The notes: generated from the sequence alone by a model not told the origin. Positions 34,422 through 43,580 are shown, counted from the first letter of the stretch. The stretch is 51,298 nt of DNA from Novosphingobium guangzhouense (GCF_002896965.1 NZ_LYMM01000044.1:1-51298); one strand, 5' to 3'. Numbers and translations: made by a program.

Positions 34422-35596
34422 TGGCCGTCACCACAAAGGCCCACCTCCAGCTTGCCGAGCGTGTCGAGAGCTTCGTGCGGGACATCATAGTTCCGTATGA
34501 GACCGACCGTCGGCGTACCAGCCACGGTCCTGACGAAGCGCTGATACAGGAGCTGCGCGCGAAGGCGCGAGAAGCTGGCTTGTTCAATCCCCATATTGCC
34601 GTCGACGGCGTTCCGCTCGAGCACAGGGAAATCGCGCCGATATTGCGCGCATCGGGCCTCTCGCCACTGGGGCCGCTGGCGCTCAACACTGCCGCCCCCG
34701 ACGAGGGCAATATACACCTGCTAAGCAAGGTTGCGACGCCATCTCAGCGCGAGCGCTTTCTCCATCCGCTTCTCGCTGGCAAACGATCGGCGTTCCTGAT
34801 GAGTGAGCCCGCTGCGGAAAACGGCGCAGGGTCCGATCCCGCTATGCTGATGACCACCGCTTACCAGAACGGTAAGATTTGGGTCGTCAACGGACGGAAA
34901 GCCTTTATCACCGGCTTTGCGGGAGCAGAAGTCGCGATTCTGATGGCGCGAACGGATCGCGGCGACGGCAAAGTAGCCGCTACCATGTTCCTTGTTTCCT
35001 TGCCCAACCCAGCTATCCGTATCGACCGTGTGCCGAGCACAATCGATAGCTCGATGCCCGGCGGCCATGCCACCCTTACTATTACGGACTTGCGTCTGAC
35101 CGATGAGGATATCCTGGGCGGCGCTCACGAAGGCTTCGCCTATGCTCAGGTACGATTGGCGCCCGCTCGTCTCACACATTGCATGCGCTGGTTGGGTGCA
35201 GCCACGAGGGCGCAGGAAATCGCCGCGCACTACGCCATCAAACGGATGGCGTTCGGAAAGCCTCTGATCGACCATGAGGCTGTCGGTTTCATGCTCGCGG
35301 ATAATCGGATTGCGTTGAAGCAGAGCGAACTCACGATCGATTGGTGTGCAGGACTGCTTGATGCCGGCGAGAAGGGCACGACTGAGAGCTCAATGGCGAA
35401 GGTTGCGATCTCAGAAGCCCTATTTAAGGTGGCTGACAACTGCGTCCAGATCATGGGAGGCACCGGCGTATCGTCCGATACGGTGGTCGAACAGATATTC
35501 CGCGAAATTCGGGCATTCCGAATTTATGATGGTCCGACCGAAGTGCATAAATGGTCCATCGCCAAGCAGATCAAGCGTGAAGAGAGTGGTTCATGA
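34421..35596 (+). CDS. Acyl-CoA dehydrogenase family protein (ACAD10/11- or LvaC-like partner)
   Basis: A 391-residue acyl-CoA dehydrogenase-fold flavoprotein. It has the family segments FLMSEPAAENGAGSDPAML, WVVNGRKAFITGFAGAEVA, MAFGKPLIDHEAVGFMLAD, and the C-terminal QIMGGTGVSSDTVVEQIFRE with IYDGPTEVHKWSIAKQI. An APH-type kinase gene overlaps its stop (ATGA). This kinase/ACAD pairing is known from human ACAD10/11 and bacterial LvaA/LvaC, where a 4-hydroxyacyl-CoA is phosphorylated and then dephosphorylated/dehydrated and isomerised toward a 3-hydroxyacyl-CoA. The coupled genes suggest the same step here; ordinary acyl-CoA dehydrogenation is the alternative. Confidence 0.88.
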   Translation: MAVTTKAHLQLAERVESFVRDIIVPYETDRRRTSHGPDEALIQELRAKAREAGLFNPHIAVDGVPLEHREIAPILRASGLSPLGPLALNTAAPDEGNIHLLSKVATPSQRERFLHPLLAGKRSAFLMSEPAAENGAGSDPAMLMTTAYQNGKIWVVNGRKAFITGFAGAEVAILMARTDRGDGKVAATMFLVSLPNPAIRIDRVPSTIDSSMPGGHATLTITDLRLTDEDILGGAHEGFAYAQVRLAPARLTHCMRWLGAATRAQEIAAHYAIKRMAFGKPLIDHEAVGFMLADNRIALKQSELTIDWCAGLLDAGEKGTTESSMAKVAISEALFKVADNCVQIMGGTGVSSDTVVEQIFREIRAFRIYDGPTEVHKWSIAKQIKREESGS

Positions 35597-36645
35597 CCAA
35601 TCCCGCGACTGTTCACAAGATCGAGGGGGACGGGGGTGAACTCGATACTCGAGCGTTGGACGCATGGCTCGGCCACCATGTATCCGACTATCGGGGGCCG
35701 CTGGAAGTGCAGCGATTTAGTGGCGGCCAATCCAATCCGACCTATAAACTCGCCACTGCCCAGCGCGACTATGTCCTGCGGCGCAAGCCTGCCGGACCGA
35801 TCGTCCAGGGGGCTCATGCCATAGAGCGGGAAGCGCGCGTCATGTCTGCGCTGGCCGACACACCGGTGCCTGTACCCCGCATCTATGCCATTTGCGAAGA
35901 TGCCTCCATCATCGGAACGCCATTTTACGTCATGGAAATGATGGCCGGCCGGAATTTTGTCGATCCTGCACTTCCAGGCGTCGCCCCGGAAGCCAGACGC
36001 GCGATCTTCGATTCACAGAACGCGACAATCGCCTCGCTGCATTCCATCTCTCCGGCTTCCCTCGGCCTGGACGACTATGGTCGAAGCGGCAATTATTGTG
36101 AGCGTCAGATCGCGCGTTGGTCCAAGCAATATCTCGGCGATCCATTGGCTCCACGCAACGCTGACCTTGACTGGCTCATCGACTGGCTTCCGAAACATAT
36201 CCCGGCCAGCGACGAAGTTGCCATCGTCCATGGCGATTTCCGGCTGGACAATATGATCTTCGATCCGGTCGAGCCGAAGGTGGTTGCCGTTCTTGACTGG
36301 GAGCTGTCGACCCTGGGGCATCCCCTTGCCGATTTTGCCTATCACCTCATGACCTATCGCATGCCGCGTCTGACGATCGCGGGTCTAGCGGGCCAGGATC
36401 TTGCGAAACTGGGCATTCCTTCCGAGGCTGAATATTTGGCCGCCTACTGCGCTAGGACGGGGCGAGACGCTATTCCCGACCTTTCATTCTATCTGACGTT
36501 CAACCTGTTTCGCTTTGCCGCGATCATTCATGGAATTCATGGGAGGCTGTTGCGCGGTAACGCAGCATCGGCCCGAGCAGAGAGCCTGGTTGAAGACCTT
36601 CCGATCATTGCGAAAATTGCCCGCGAAGAGGCGGAACGGAAATGA
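35593..36645 (+). CDS. Phosphotransferase family (APH) kinase, probable hydroxyacyl-CoA kinase
   Basis: A 350-residue protein kinase-like phosphotransferase. The glycine-rich start is RFSGGQSNPTYKL, the ATP-binding lysine sits in YVLRRKP, the catalytic loop is VHGDFRLDNMIF, and the metal-binding Asp is in AVLDWELSTLGHPLADFA. This is the kinase type found in ACAD10/11 and LvaA, not the aminoglycoside-resistance type. It overlaps the acyl-CoA dehydrogenase gene at its start and the MDR gene at its stop, so the three are strongly coupled. Confidence 0.9.
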   Translation: MTNPATVHKIEGDGGELDTRALDAWLGHHVSDYRGPLEVQRFSGGQSNPTYKLATAQRDYVLRRKPAGPIVQGAHAIEREARVMSALADTPVPVPRIYAICEDASIIGTPFYVMEMMAGRNFVDPALPGVAPEARRAIFDSQNATIASLHSISPASLGLDDYGRSGNYCERQIARWSKQYLGDPLAPRNADLDWLIDWLPKHIPASDEVAIVHGDFRLDNMIFDPVEPKVVAVLDWELSTLGHPLADFAYHLMTYRMPRLTIAGLAGQDLAKLGIPSEAEYLAAYCARTGRDAIPDLSFYLTFNLFRFAAIIHGIHGRLLRGNAASARAESLVEDLPIIAKIAREEAERK

Positions 36646-37685
36646 AGAACCGACAGATCTGGTTGCGTTCCCGGCCTCAGACGATCCCAGGAGCGGAGCA
36701 TTTTGCCGTCCGTGACGCGGAAATCCCGGAGCTCGGCGAAGGGCAATTCCTGGTCCGCAATGCCTATCTGTCCGTCGATCCCGCCATGCGCGGCTGGCTC
36801 CTGGACGAAGGCAATTATCTTCCTCGCGTAGAGCCGGGCGAGACCATGCGGGCTTTTGCGGTTGGCGAGATCATCGCCTCCCGAAATCCCGAATTCGTGG
36901 CAGGAGATCGCGTCACCGGGTTGTTCGGCTGGCAGGAATATACCGTTGCAGATGCCGAGCAGGTTCTCCTGCGCGCATCGGAGAGAGACTTGCCCCTCTC
37001 CAGTGCGCTAGGTGTCCTCGGTCTCAACGGCGTGACCGCCTATTTCGGGCTTTTGGACATCTGTGCCCCGCGTGCTGCTGAAACGGTCGTGATCTCGACA
37101 GCGGCGGGCGCGGTGGGATCATGCGCGGGACAGATCGCTAAAGCTTTGGGATGCAGGACAATCGCGATCACGGGTGGCGAAGAGAAACGCCGCAAATGCG
37201 TCGATGAATTCGGCTTTGACCTGGCTTTCGACTACAAGGCCGAACCGGACCTGCGTGCGGCACTGTCGGCAGCCTGTCCGGAAGGCGTTCACTGCTATTT
37301 CGATAATACTGCGGGCGCGATCAGCGATGCGGTGCTTGCGAACCTAGCCAATGGAGCCAGGGTTGCCGTCTGCGGTACGGCGGCGCTCTCCACTTGGAAC
37401 CCCTGGCCGCTCGGCCCGCGCGTCGAACGACACCTCCTGACCAAGCGTGCATCGATGAAGGGCTTCATTGCGCTCGATTACAAGGCGCGTTTCCCCGAAG
37501 CGATTTCGGCCATCGCTAACTGGGTGCGCGCTGGCGACATCCGATACGCCGAGGACATATTGGACGGGCTGGATGCTGCGCCCGGCTCGATCAAGCACCT
37601 CTACGATGGTGCCAATAAGGGTAAGTTGATCATCCGCCTTGCCGCCGCGGAAGACCTTGTCCGTGACCCACAGCAAGGCGGATAA
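36642..37685 (+). CDS. NADP-dependent oxidoreductase (MDR, CurA/leukotriene B4 dehydrogenase-like)
   Basis: A 347-residue zinc-independent medium-chain reductase. It has VDPAMRGWL near the N-terminus, LGLNGVTAYFGLL before the cofactor domain, and the NADP-binding segment VVISTAAGAVGSCAGQIAKA, all typical of the enoyl/prostaglandin reductase branch (CurA-like), which reduces alpha,beta-unsaturated carbonyl compounds. The ATGA overlap with the kinase gene ties it to the CoA-dependent steps. It might reduce an unsaturated ketone formed from ring cleavage. Substrate unknown. Confidence 0.88.
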   Translation: MKNRQIWLRSRPQTIPGAEHFAVRDAEIPELGEGQFLVRNAYLSVDPAMRGWLLDEGNYLPRVEPGETMRAFAVGEIIASRNPEFVAGDRVTGLFGWQEYTVADAEQVLLRASERDLPLSSALGVLGLNGVTAYFGLLDICAPRAAETVVISTAAGAVGSCAGQIAKALGCRTIAITGGEEKRRKCVDEFGFDLAFDYKAEPDLRAALSAACPEGVHCYFDNTAGAISDAVLANLANGARVAVCGTAALSTWNPWPLGPRVERHLLTKRASMKGFIALDYKARFPEAISAIANWVRAGDIRYAEDILDGLDAAPGSIKHLYDGANKGKLIIRLAAAEDLVRDPQQGG

Positions 37686-38098
37686 CGTCATGCCGTCAAA
37701 TGTCGATATTGCGGGAAAATACTGGAGAACGTCTGACCTCTGGTTCCGATATTCCCGGACAGTTCACCCCGCTCTTCAAATGCCGCTGTCCGAAGTTCAA
37801 TGCCGGTTGCGGTTCAATCACAATTGCCGACTTTGCTACCGGCCTGCTCTCAGGGGGCAAGTCGATCGAGCATCCCTGTACAATCGAACTGATCGAGCAG
37901 GTTTGGAAACAGTCGTCGAGGACCTCTTCAACGGAGGGTTTAATTCCGATGTCCAGTGAAACACAGCGCGAACTGCAACCTGACGATATCGTAGCGGCTG
38001 CATCTGCCGCGGCGACTTGGTCAGCCGCATGCATGTCTGGTTTGAATCCGAAGTTGGAAACATGAACAAATCAGTTTTTATTTGAGGAGCAGAAAGAA
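37686..38098. other. Gap with no recognisable gene
   Basis: A 413-bp stretch within the rightward run. A forward frame of 89 codons from ATG 37690 (MPSNVDIAGKYWRTSDLWFR) and a 121-codon frame from 37700 are open, but neither resembles a known family, and neither has a good ribosome binding site. The region may be a decayed gene. A GAGGAG ribosome binding site near its right end serves the SDR gene. Confidence 0.4.
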
Positions 38099-38836
38099 AT
38101 GGTAGAGGAAGCGCTGGCGGGCAAGGTCGCCATCATCACAGGTGCGTCGAGCGGGCAGGGTGCCGCCGAAGCGAAAATGTTCGTCGCCCAAGGCGCAAAA
38201 GTTGTTCTCACAGATATTAATCCAAGTGGGCAGGCGCTTGCCGAGACGCTTGGCTCCAATGCTGTTTTCATTGAGCACGATGTTAGCGATTTGACCTCTT
38301 GGGAGCAGGTGACATCTGCTGCCGTCGATGCTTTCGGCACGATCGACGTGCTCGTCAACAATGCGGGTGTTCATAGGCCCGGTACTATCGAGGTCACTGA
38401 TCTCGAGATGTGGGACTTTCACTACCGGGTCAATCAGCTCGGCTGCTTTTTGGGGATGCGCGCTGTGCTCGGCATCATGAAGGCGGCGGGCAAAGGTTCG
38501 ATCATCAACATATCCTCTGGCGCCGGCCAGGACAATATTCCGGGCTATTTCGCCTATGCTACCACGAAGTGGGCCGTGTGCGGCATGACAAAGCTCGCGT
38601 CATCGGAACTCGCGCCACTCGGGATCCGCGTGAATGCTGTCCTACCCGGCATCATTGATACGCCGATGCTCCACGGAACGAACACAGCCGAACGGATCGC
38701 CTTCTACGATACGATCATTCCCCTCGGGCGGAGGGGCACGCCGGATGAGATAGCTGCAGCCGTCTCGTTCCTCGCCTCGGATGCCGCGAGCTACGTGACT
38801 GGTGCTCAACTTCTCGTCGATGGCGGCATCGGTTGA
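38099..38836 (+). CDS. SDR-family oxidoreductase (hydroxysteroid dehydrogenase-like)
   Basis: A 245-residue classical SDR. The cofactor motif is TGASSGQG (14-21), with NNAG at 87-90, the catalytic serine in NISSGAG, Y153 and K157 (YATTK), and the terminal GAQLLVDGG. Asp39 after strand 2 (VVLTDIN) points to NAD rather than NADP. The overall pattern is that of hydroxysteroid or cyclic-alcohol dehydrogenases. GAGGAGC precedes the start. It is placed between the CoA-kinase block and the EthD gene and probably oxidises an alcohol intermediate. Confidence 0.92.
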   Translation: MVEEALAGKVAIITGASSGQGAAEAKMFVAQGAKVVLTDINPSGQALAETLGSNAVFIEHDVSDLTSWEQVTSAAVDAFGTIDVLVNNAGVHRPGTIEVTDLEMWDFHYRVNQLGCFLGMRAVLGIMKAAGKGSIINISSGAGQDNIPGYFAYATTKWAVCGMTKLASSELAPLGIRVNAVLPGIIDTPMLHGTNTAERIAFYDTIIPLGRRGTPDEIAAAVSFLASDAASYVTGAQLLVDGGIG

Positions 38837-38915
38837 CGCCGCACCGATCTGTCGAGGAAGCCATTTTCGTCAGACATCGGGCTCTAAATCGAGCCATGAG
38901 AACGAGGGTCGATCC

Positions 38916-39647
38916 ATGATTAAATTCATCGGCGCATCCAGCAATCCGCAGGGTATATCGCCCGAAGACGCTCGTACGCATTACGAGCTACGCCATCCGG
39001 CCCTGATTGATACAGTGCCGTCCTTTAACAGGTACATGCTGCTCTATATCCAGAATTATGCCATCGATCTGGGCTTAGAATTTCCGGCGCCGGCCACACC
39101 ATTTCTCAACTGCTCCGAGATATGGTTCGAAAGTGAGGACAGCCTTCTCGAGGCTTATGAGGTTCCCGATTATCAGATTCTTCGAGAGGATGAGAAGCGC
39201 TTCGGAAATTTCGAAAACCTCGGCATCGCACTCGCCGAAGATGTTTCGATATACGGCGGAAGCACCCGTCCGAGGTTCAAGCTCATCCGGTTTGTCGAGC
39301 GCCACCCCAATGTCGAAATCGCTCAGCTCAACAAGGTATGGCAAGAGGACTATGCGGCGGCGATCTTGGAGTCTGAAGCCATTCGTGGGCTAACGCAGGC
39401 CTACATTCAGAACCGCGCGCTGGTCGGAACGAAGATAGCGTTCCCGGTGAAGTTCGCCGATGGCGTGGACGAATTCTGGTTCGGGTCGCCGCATGACATT
39501 CCTAGGTTTCTTGAGGAAGAGCAGGCTATAGCGGAGCGGCTCAATCTTGACCGCGTTATAGACCGGGCAGGCATGAAGCAGGTCGCGACCGAGAGCCGTG
39601 TCCTCCCCGGCTATGCGCTTTCCGCCCAGTTGCTGAAGAAAATCTGA
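38916..39647 (+). CDS. Protein with two EthD-like (dimeric alpha/beta barrel) domains
   Basis: A 243-residue protein that appears to be two EthD-like ferredoxin folds in tandem. The first half (KFIGASSNPQGISPEDARTH, then RYMLLYIQNYAIDLG) and the second half (RFKLIRFVERHP, then GLTQAYIQNRALVGT, GVDEFWFGS) share the pattern of strand, helix and the YIQN-containing strand, consistent with a fused duplication that mimics the usual dimer. EthD-like proteins are small helpers or enzymes in degradation and polyketide pathways. The ATG at 38916 has GAGGG upstream; the frame extends upstream without homology. Confidence 0.8.
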   Translation: MIKFIGASSNPQGISPEDARTHYELRHPALIDTVPSFNRYMLLYIQNYAIDLGLEFPAPATPFLNCSEIWFESEDSLLEAYEVPDYQILREDEKRFGNFENLGIALAEDVSIYGGSTRPRFKLIRFVERHPNVEIAQLNKVWQEDYAAAILESEAIRGLTQAYIQNRALVGTKIAFPVKFADGVDEFWFGSPHDIPRFLEEEQAIAERLNLDRVIDRAGMKQVATESRVLPGYALSAQLLKKI

Positions 39648-39945
39648 CGATTGGCGGATTGGTGATAAACATGCCGCTGGGCTTCTTCATCCGGTCGCGC
39701 AAGAGCGATATAGTAGAACACAGCGCGGAATTCATGGATCGGGCGCATTGATCGATAGTTTTGCGCCCGAAGGACCATAAATCCGCAAATACAGTGCTGA
39801 TACCATGAAGATACTTTGCAGGTAGATGTCCGCAATTGTCATCAATAATTGCAACGCCAAAAAATATGATGCTCTTGGGCCGGTATAAAAGATAATTGTT
39901 TGTTGGGATCAATATCGTGCTTTCGAAATTTCTTGGAGGATAGCC
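39648..39945. other. Intergenic region before the E1 gene
   Basis: A 298-bp gap, AT-richer than the flanks, with no supported gene. A strong TTGGAGG ribosome binding site stands just before 39946. No copy of the TCATATGA palindrome was seen here, so the E1-E2 genes either read through from upstream or have a separate promoter in this gap. Confidence 0.4.
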
Positions 39946-42288
39946 ATGTCTATTGCGATATCAGGCACGCGAAATGACAAGGTCCACGCATTGGAAACGC
40001 TCGATGGCCGCCTACGGTGGCTGTCGTCCTGGACGGTGCATAACGCCAACGACATCCGACCGAAACGGGACGGGTTGAAGGTCGGCGGGCATCAAGCGAG
40101 TTGCGCCTCGATGAGTACGATCATGTCGACGTTGTACTTTGGTGCGATCCGACCGCAGGACAAGGTTGCCGTCAAGCCCCATGCCGGTCCGCTGCTGCAC
40201 GCGATCCATTATTTGTTGGGAAACCAGAGTCTCGACCAGTTGCAACGATTCCGTGGCTTGGGAGGCATGCAGAGCTATCCGTCGCGTACCAAGGACCAGA
40301 TACCGGTCGATTTCTCGACCGGGTCCGTCGGCCTAGGCGTGGCCATCACCGCTTTCGCAAGCCTGGTTCAAGATTACTTGATCGCCCATAGCCAGATCAG
40401 GGAGGAGGATGCCGGGCGCATGATCGCGCTCATGGGCGATGCAGAGCTCGATGAAGGCAACATCTACGAATGCCTGATCGAAGCCTACAAGCATGACGTC
40501 CGCAACTGCTGGTGGATCGTGGATTATAATCGCCAGTCTCTCGATGCGACTACAGCCGATCGGATGTTCCGGCGCTTCGACGATATTTTCGAGACATGCG
40601 GCTGGCGCGTCCTGACGCTGAAGAATGGAAAATTGCAGAAAGAAGCCTTCAGCAAGCCGGGCGGCAAGAGCTTGGAGGAATGGATCGATAACTGCCCAAA
40701 CGCGGACTATGCCGTTCTCACCTATCAAGGCGGCGCAGCGTGGCGCACGCGGTTGCTCGCGGATATCGGCGCAAAGGAAAATGCCCGTGGCCTCATCGAG
40801 AGCTACGACGATGATGGGCTCGCCGCACTGATGACGAATCTAGGCGGTCATTGCGTGGAAACGCTACTGGAAGCCTTTGCCGCTGCCGATGACGAGGCGC
40901 CGACACTGTTCATCGCATACACCATCAAGGGTTTCGGACTGCCATTGGCTGGTCACAAGGACAATCATTCGGGCATGATGAACCCGGCCCAGATTGCTGA
41001 ATTGCGCGCGAGCCTGAATATTGCGGAAGGCGAGGAGTGGGAGCCTTATGGCGGGCTTGGCGACAATGTCGCGGCCGAACTCAAGGCTTTTGTCGATCGC
41101 AGCGCTTTCGCCTCCACGGCACCTGAGCATCAGGCGCAGTTCGTGCCGGTTCCGGCCCGCCTGCCTGTGCCTGAGGGCAAGGAGCAGTCGACGCAGGCCG
41201 CATTCGGGCGAATTTTGATGGATCTGGCCAAGGCGGGAGACCCATTGGGCGATCGTATCGTAACGACTGCGCCGGATGTCACGCAGACCACAAATCTAGG
41301 AGGATTTGTCAATCGACGTGGCCTGTTCCGCCGCAGCGAACTTGAGGATGTGTTCCATGCGGCCAAGATTCCCTCGGCGCAGAAGTGGTCCGGCCACGCT
41401 GCTGGGCAGCATCTCGAACTAGGGATCGCGGAAAACAATTTCTTCCTGTTGCTCACTGCGCTCGGACTTGCCGCTCCGCAATTTGGTACACGCCTGTTAC
41501 CGGTCGGCACCGTCTATGATCCCTTCATCGCGCGCGGTCTGGATGCCCTTAATTATGGATGCTACCAAGACGCGCGCTTTCTCCTTGTGGGAACGCCCTC
41601 AGGCCTGACGCTTGGCGCGGAGGGCGGCGCGCACCAGTCGATCAACACGCCGTTGATCGGAATGGGGCAGCCCAACCTCATATATTTCGAGCCGGCTTTT
41701 GCCGACGAGGTGGCGCTGCTGATGCGCTTCGCGTTCGACCATATGCAGGAGCCGGCCGGCAGCTCAGTCTATCTCCGGCTGAGCACGCGCACCATCCAAC
41801 AGATCGAGCGAGCCGACTCGGATTGGGAAGAAGGGGCTCTCAAGGGAGGATATTGGCTGCGTCGCCCGGATCCCGGCGCGGAAGCGGCCATCGTCTTTGT
41901 CGGCGCTATTGCCCCAGAGGCGCTCATGGCCTGGGAGAGCCTGTCCGACGATATGCCAGGGCTTGGACTGCTCAGTGTAACATCGCCCGACCTGCTTCAT
42001 CGCGGATGGTCCGCTGGTCGTGCCGCACGATGGAAGGGCGCCAGCGCGGCGCCCAGCCACATCGAGACACTCCTCTCCGCCTTGTCGCCAGGCGCAGGCC
42101 TGGTAACAGTGATCGACGGATCGCCAGGGGCGCTCTCCTGGCTAGGCAGCGTCAGGGGCATGCGCGTCAGTCCGCTCGGCGTCGACAACTTTGGCCAGAC
42201 CGGTGATTTGCCTGACCTTTATCGGACGTATCGGCTGGACAGCGACGCGATAATCGAGGCGGCCGCCGAACTCTTTCTCGGGGAATAA
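39946..42288 (+). CDS. Homodimeric 2-oxo acid dehydrogenase E1 (AceE-like)
   Basis: A 780-residue thiamine-diphosphate enzyme resembling the homodimeric pyruvate dehydrogenase E1. The N-terminal half has GGHQASCASMSTIMSTLYF and the ThDP motif GDAELDEGNIYE ... NRQSLD; AYTIKGFGLPLAGHKDNHSG corresponds to the AceE active-site loop region. The second half carries HLELGIAENNFF with the catalytic Glu. It decarboxylates a 2-oxo acid and passes the acyl group to E2. It is shorter than AceE (about 890), with a truncated N-terminus. Here it may use a ring-cleavage-derived 2-oxo acid rather than pyruvate, because it lies in a catabolic island with its own E2. No E3 is present in the window. Confidence 0.85.
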   Translation: MSIAISGTRNDKVHALETLDGRLRWLSSWTVHNANDIRPKRDGLKVGGHQASCASMSTIMSTLYFGAIRPQDKVAVKPHAGPLLHAIHYLLGNQSLDQLQRFRGLGGMQSYPSRTKDQIPVDFSTGSVGLGVAITAFASLVQDYLIAHSQIREEDAGRMIALMGDAELDEGNIYECLIEAYKHDVRNCWWIVDYNRQSLDATTADRMFRRFDDIFETCGWRVLTLKNGKLQKEAFSKPGGKSLEEWIDNCPNADYAVLTYQGGAAWRTRLLADIGAKENARGLIESYDDDGLAALMTNLGGHCVETLLEAFAAADDEAPTLFIAYTIKGFGLPLAGHKDNHSGMMNPAQIAELRASLNIAEGEEWEPYGGLGDNVAAELKAFVDRSAFASTAPEHQAQFVPVPARLPVPEGKEQSTQAAFGRILMDLAKAGDPLGDRIVTTAPDVTQTTNLGGFVNRRGLFRRSELEDVFHAAKIPSAQKWSGHAAGQHLELGIAENNFFLLLTALGLAAPQFGTRLLPVGTVYDPFIARGLDALNYGCYQDARFLLVGTPSGLTLGAEGGAHQSINTPLIGMGQPNLIYFEPAFADEVALLMRFAFDHMQEPAGSSVYLRLSTRTIQQIERADSDWEEGALKGGYWLRRPDPGAEAAIVFVGAIAPEALMAWESLSDDMPGLGLLSVTSPDLLHRGWSAGRAARWKGASAAPSHIETLLSALSPGAGLVTVIDGSPGALSWLGSVRGMRVSPLGVDNFGQTGDLPDLYRTYRLDSDAIIEAAAELFLGE

Positions 42289-42289
42289 C

Positions 42290-43573
42290 ATGCCTATCGA
42301 ACTGACGATGCCGGCGCTCTCGCCGACGATGGAAAAGGGCACTCTCGCTCGCTGGTTGGTCCGCATCGGAGATACTATCAGTCCGGGCGACACGATCGCG
42401 GAGATAGAGACCGACAAGGCGACCATGGAATATGAGGCCGCCGACGAAGGAGTTATCGTGTCGATCGCCGTTGCTGAAGGAAGCCAGGACGTTCCGGTCG
42501 GCACAGTCATAGCCACGGTCGCGATCGCTGGCGAGCAGGCGCCCAACCGAATGGAAGGCGAGGCCAAGGCAACGCCCCCGCCTCCAGAGGCCGGTTCGCC
42601 TGTCGCCGAGCCTGCTGTTGGGCCAGCAGCGGTAAACGAATCAGCGAAGTCGGCGGAGCCCCTCGCGCAAATCGACAACAGCAGGGTCAACGCATCGCCG
42701 CTTGTGCGCAGGATCGCAGGAATGCGCGGCATATCGTTGCAAGGCTTGGCTGGTAGTGGCCCGCGAGGTCGGATCGTAAAGGCCGACCTTGGAATTCCTT
42801 CGCTGCTCGCGTCGGCCCAGCAGGCCATAGCGCCGGCTGCGGTTCCCATATCGCCTGCGCCTATCTATGATCCGCCTGGCGGCGTGCCGGTCGAAACCGT
42901 GAAACTCACGACAATGCGCAAAACGATTGCGCGTCGTTTGACGGAGTCGAAAAGCCATGTGCCGCACTTTTACTTGACGGTGCGCTGCAATTTGGATCCG
43001 CTGCTGCAGCTTCGCATCTCGTTGAACGATGGCTTGGCACCGCGGGGGATCAAGTTGTCGGTCAATGATATGCTGATCAAGGCGATGGCAACTGCGATGG
43101 CGCTGGTTCCAGACGTCAATGTGCAGTACGGGGGCGACGTGCTGCATCGCTTCAGCCGGCAGGATATCGCGATGGCCGTGGCGGTTGAAGGAGGCCTGGT
43201 CACTCCAGTCATTCGCGATGCCGGCGCGCTGTCACCGTCGGGTATCGCGCAGACAAGCAAGGCCCTTGCGCTCAAGGCGAGAGACGGCAAGCTGTCGCCC
43301 GAAGATTATCAGGGCGGAACTGCCTCCCTTTCCAATCTGGGCATGTTCGGCATCGACGAGATGTTCCCGGTGATCAACCCGCCTCAGGCGCTCATTCTGG
43401 GCGTAGCGGCGGGCATCGAACAGCCGTGGAAAGTCGATGGCCAGTTGGCATTGGCCACTATTATGGCTGCGACGGCCAGTTTCGATCATCGCGCGATTGA
43501 TGGTGCCACGGCTGCGCAATTCATGGCCGCGTTTAGGGAGTTGGTAGAAAGCCCGATGCAGTTGGTTGCCTGA
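42290..43573 (+). CDS. 2-oxo acid dehydrogenase E2 (dihydrolipoyl acyltransferase)
   Basis: The 427-residue protein has one lipoyl domain (lipoyl lysine K43 in EIETDKATMEYE), a Pro/Ala-rich linker, a peripheral-subunit-binding domain (ASPLVRRIAGMRGISLQGLA to GSGPRGRIVKADL, about 131-167), and a C-terminal catalytic domain with the active-site SFDHRAIDG. It accepts the acyl group from E1 and makes the acyl-CoA. It starts 1 bp after the E1 stop with GGGGA inside the E1 end, so it is coupled. E3 must come from elsewhere. Confidence 0.93.
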   Translation: MPIELTMPALSPTMEKGTLARWLVRIGDTISPGDTIAEIETDKATMEYEAADEGVIVSIAVAEGSQDVPVGTVIATVAIAGEQAPNRMEGEAKATPPPPEAGSPVAEPAVGPAAVNESAKSAEPLAQIDNSRVNASPLVRRIAGMRGISLQGLAGSGPRGRIVKADLGIPSLLASAQQAIAPAAVPISPAPIYDPPGGVPVETVKLTTMRKTIARRLTESKSHVPHFYLTVRCNLDPLLQLRISLNDGLAPRGIKLSVNDMLIKAMATAMALVPDVNVQYGGDVLHRFSRQDIAMAVAVEGGLVTPVIRDAGALSPSGIAQTSKALALKARDGKLSPEDYQGGTASLSNLGMFGIDEMFPVINPPQALILGVAAGIEQPWKVDGQLALATIMAATASFDHRAIDGATAAQFMAAFRELVESPMQLVA

Positions 43574-43580
43574 TCAGCCC

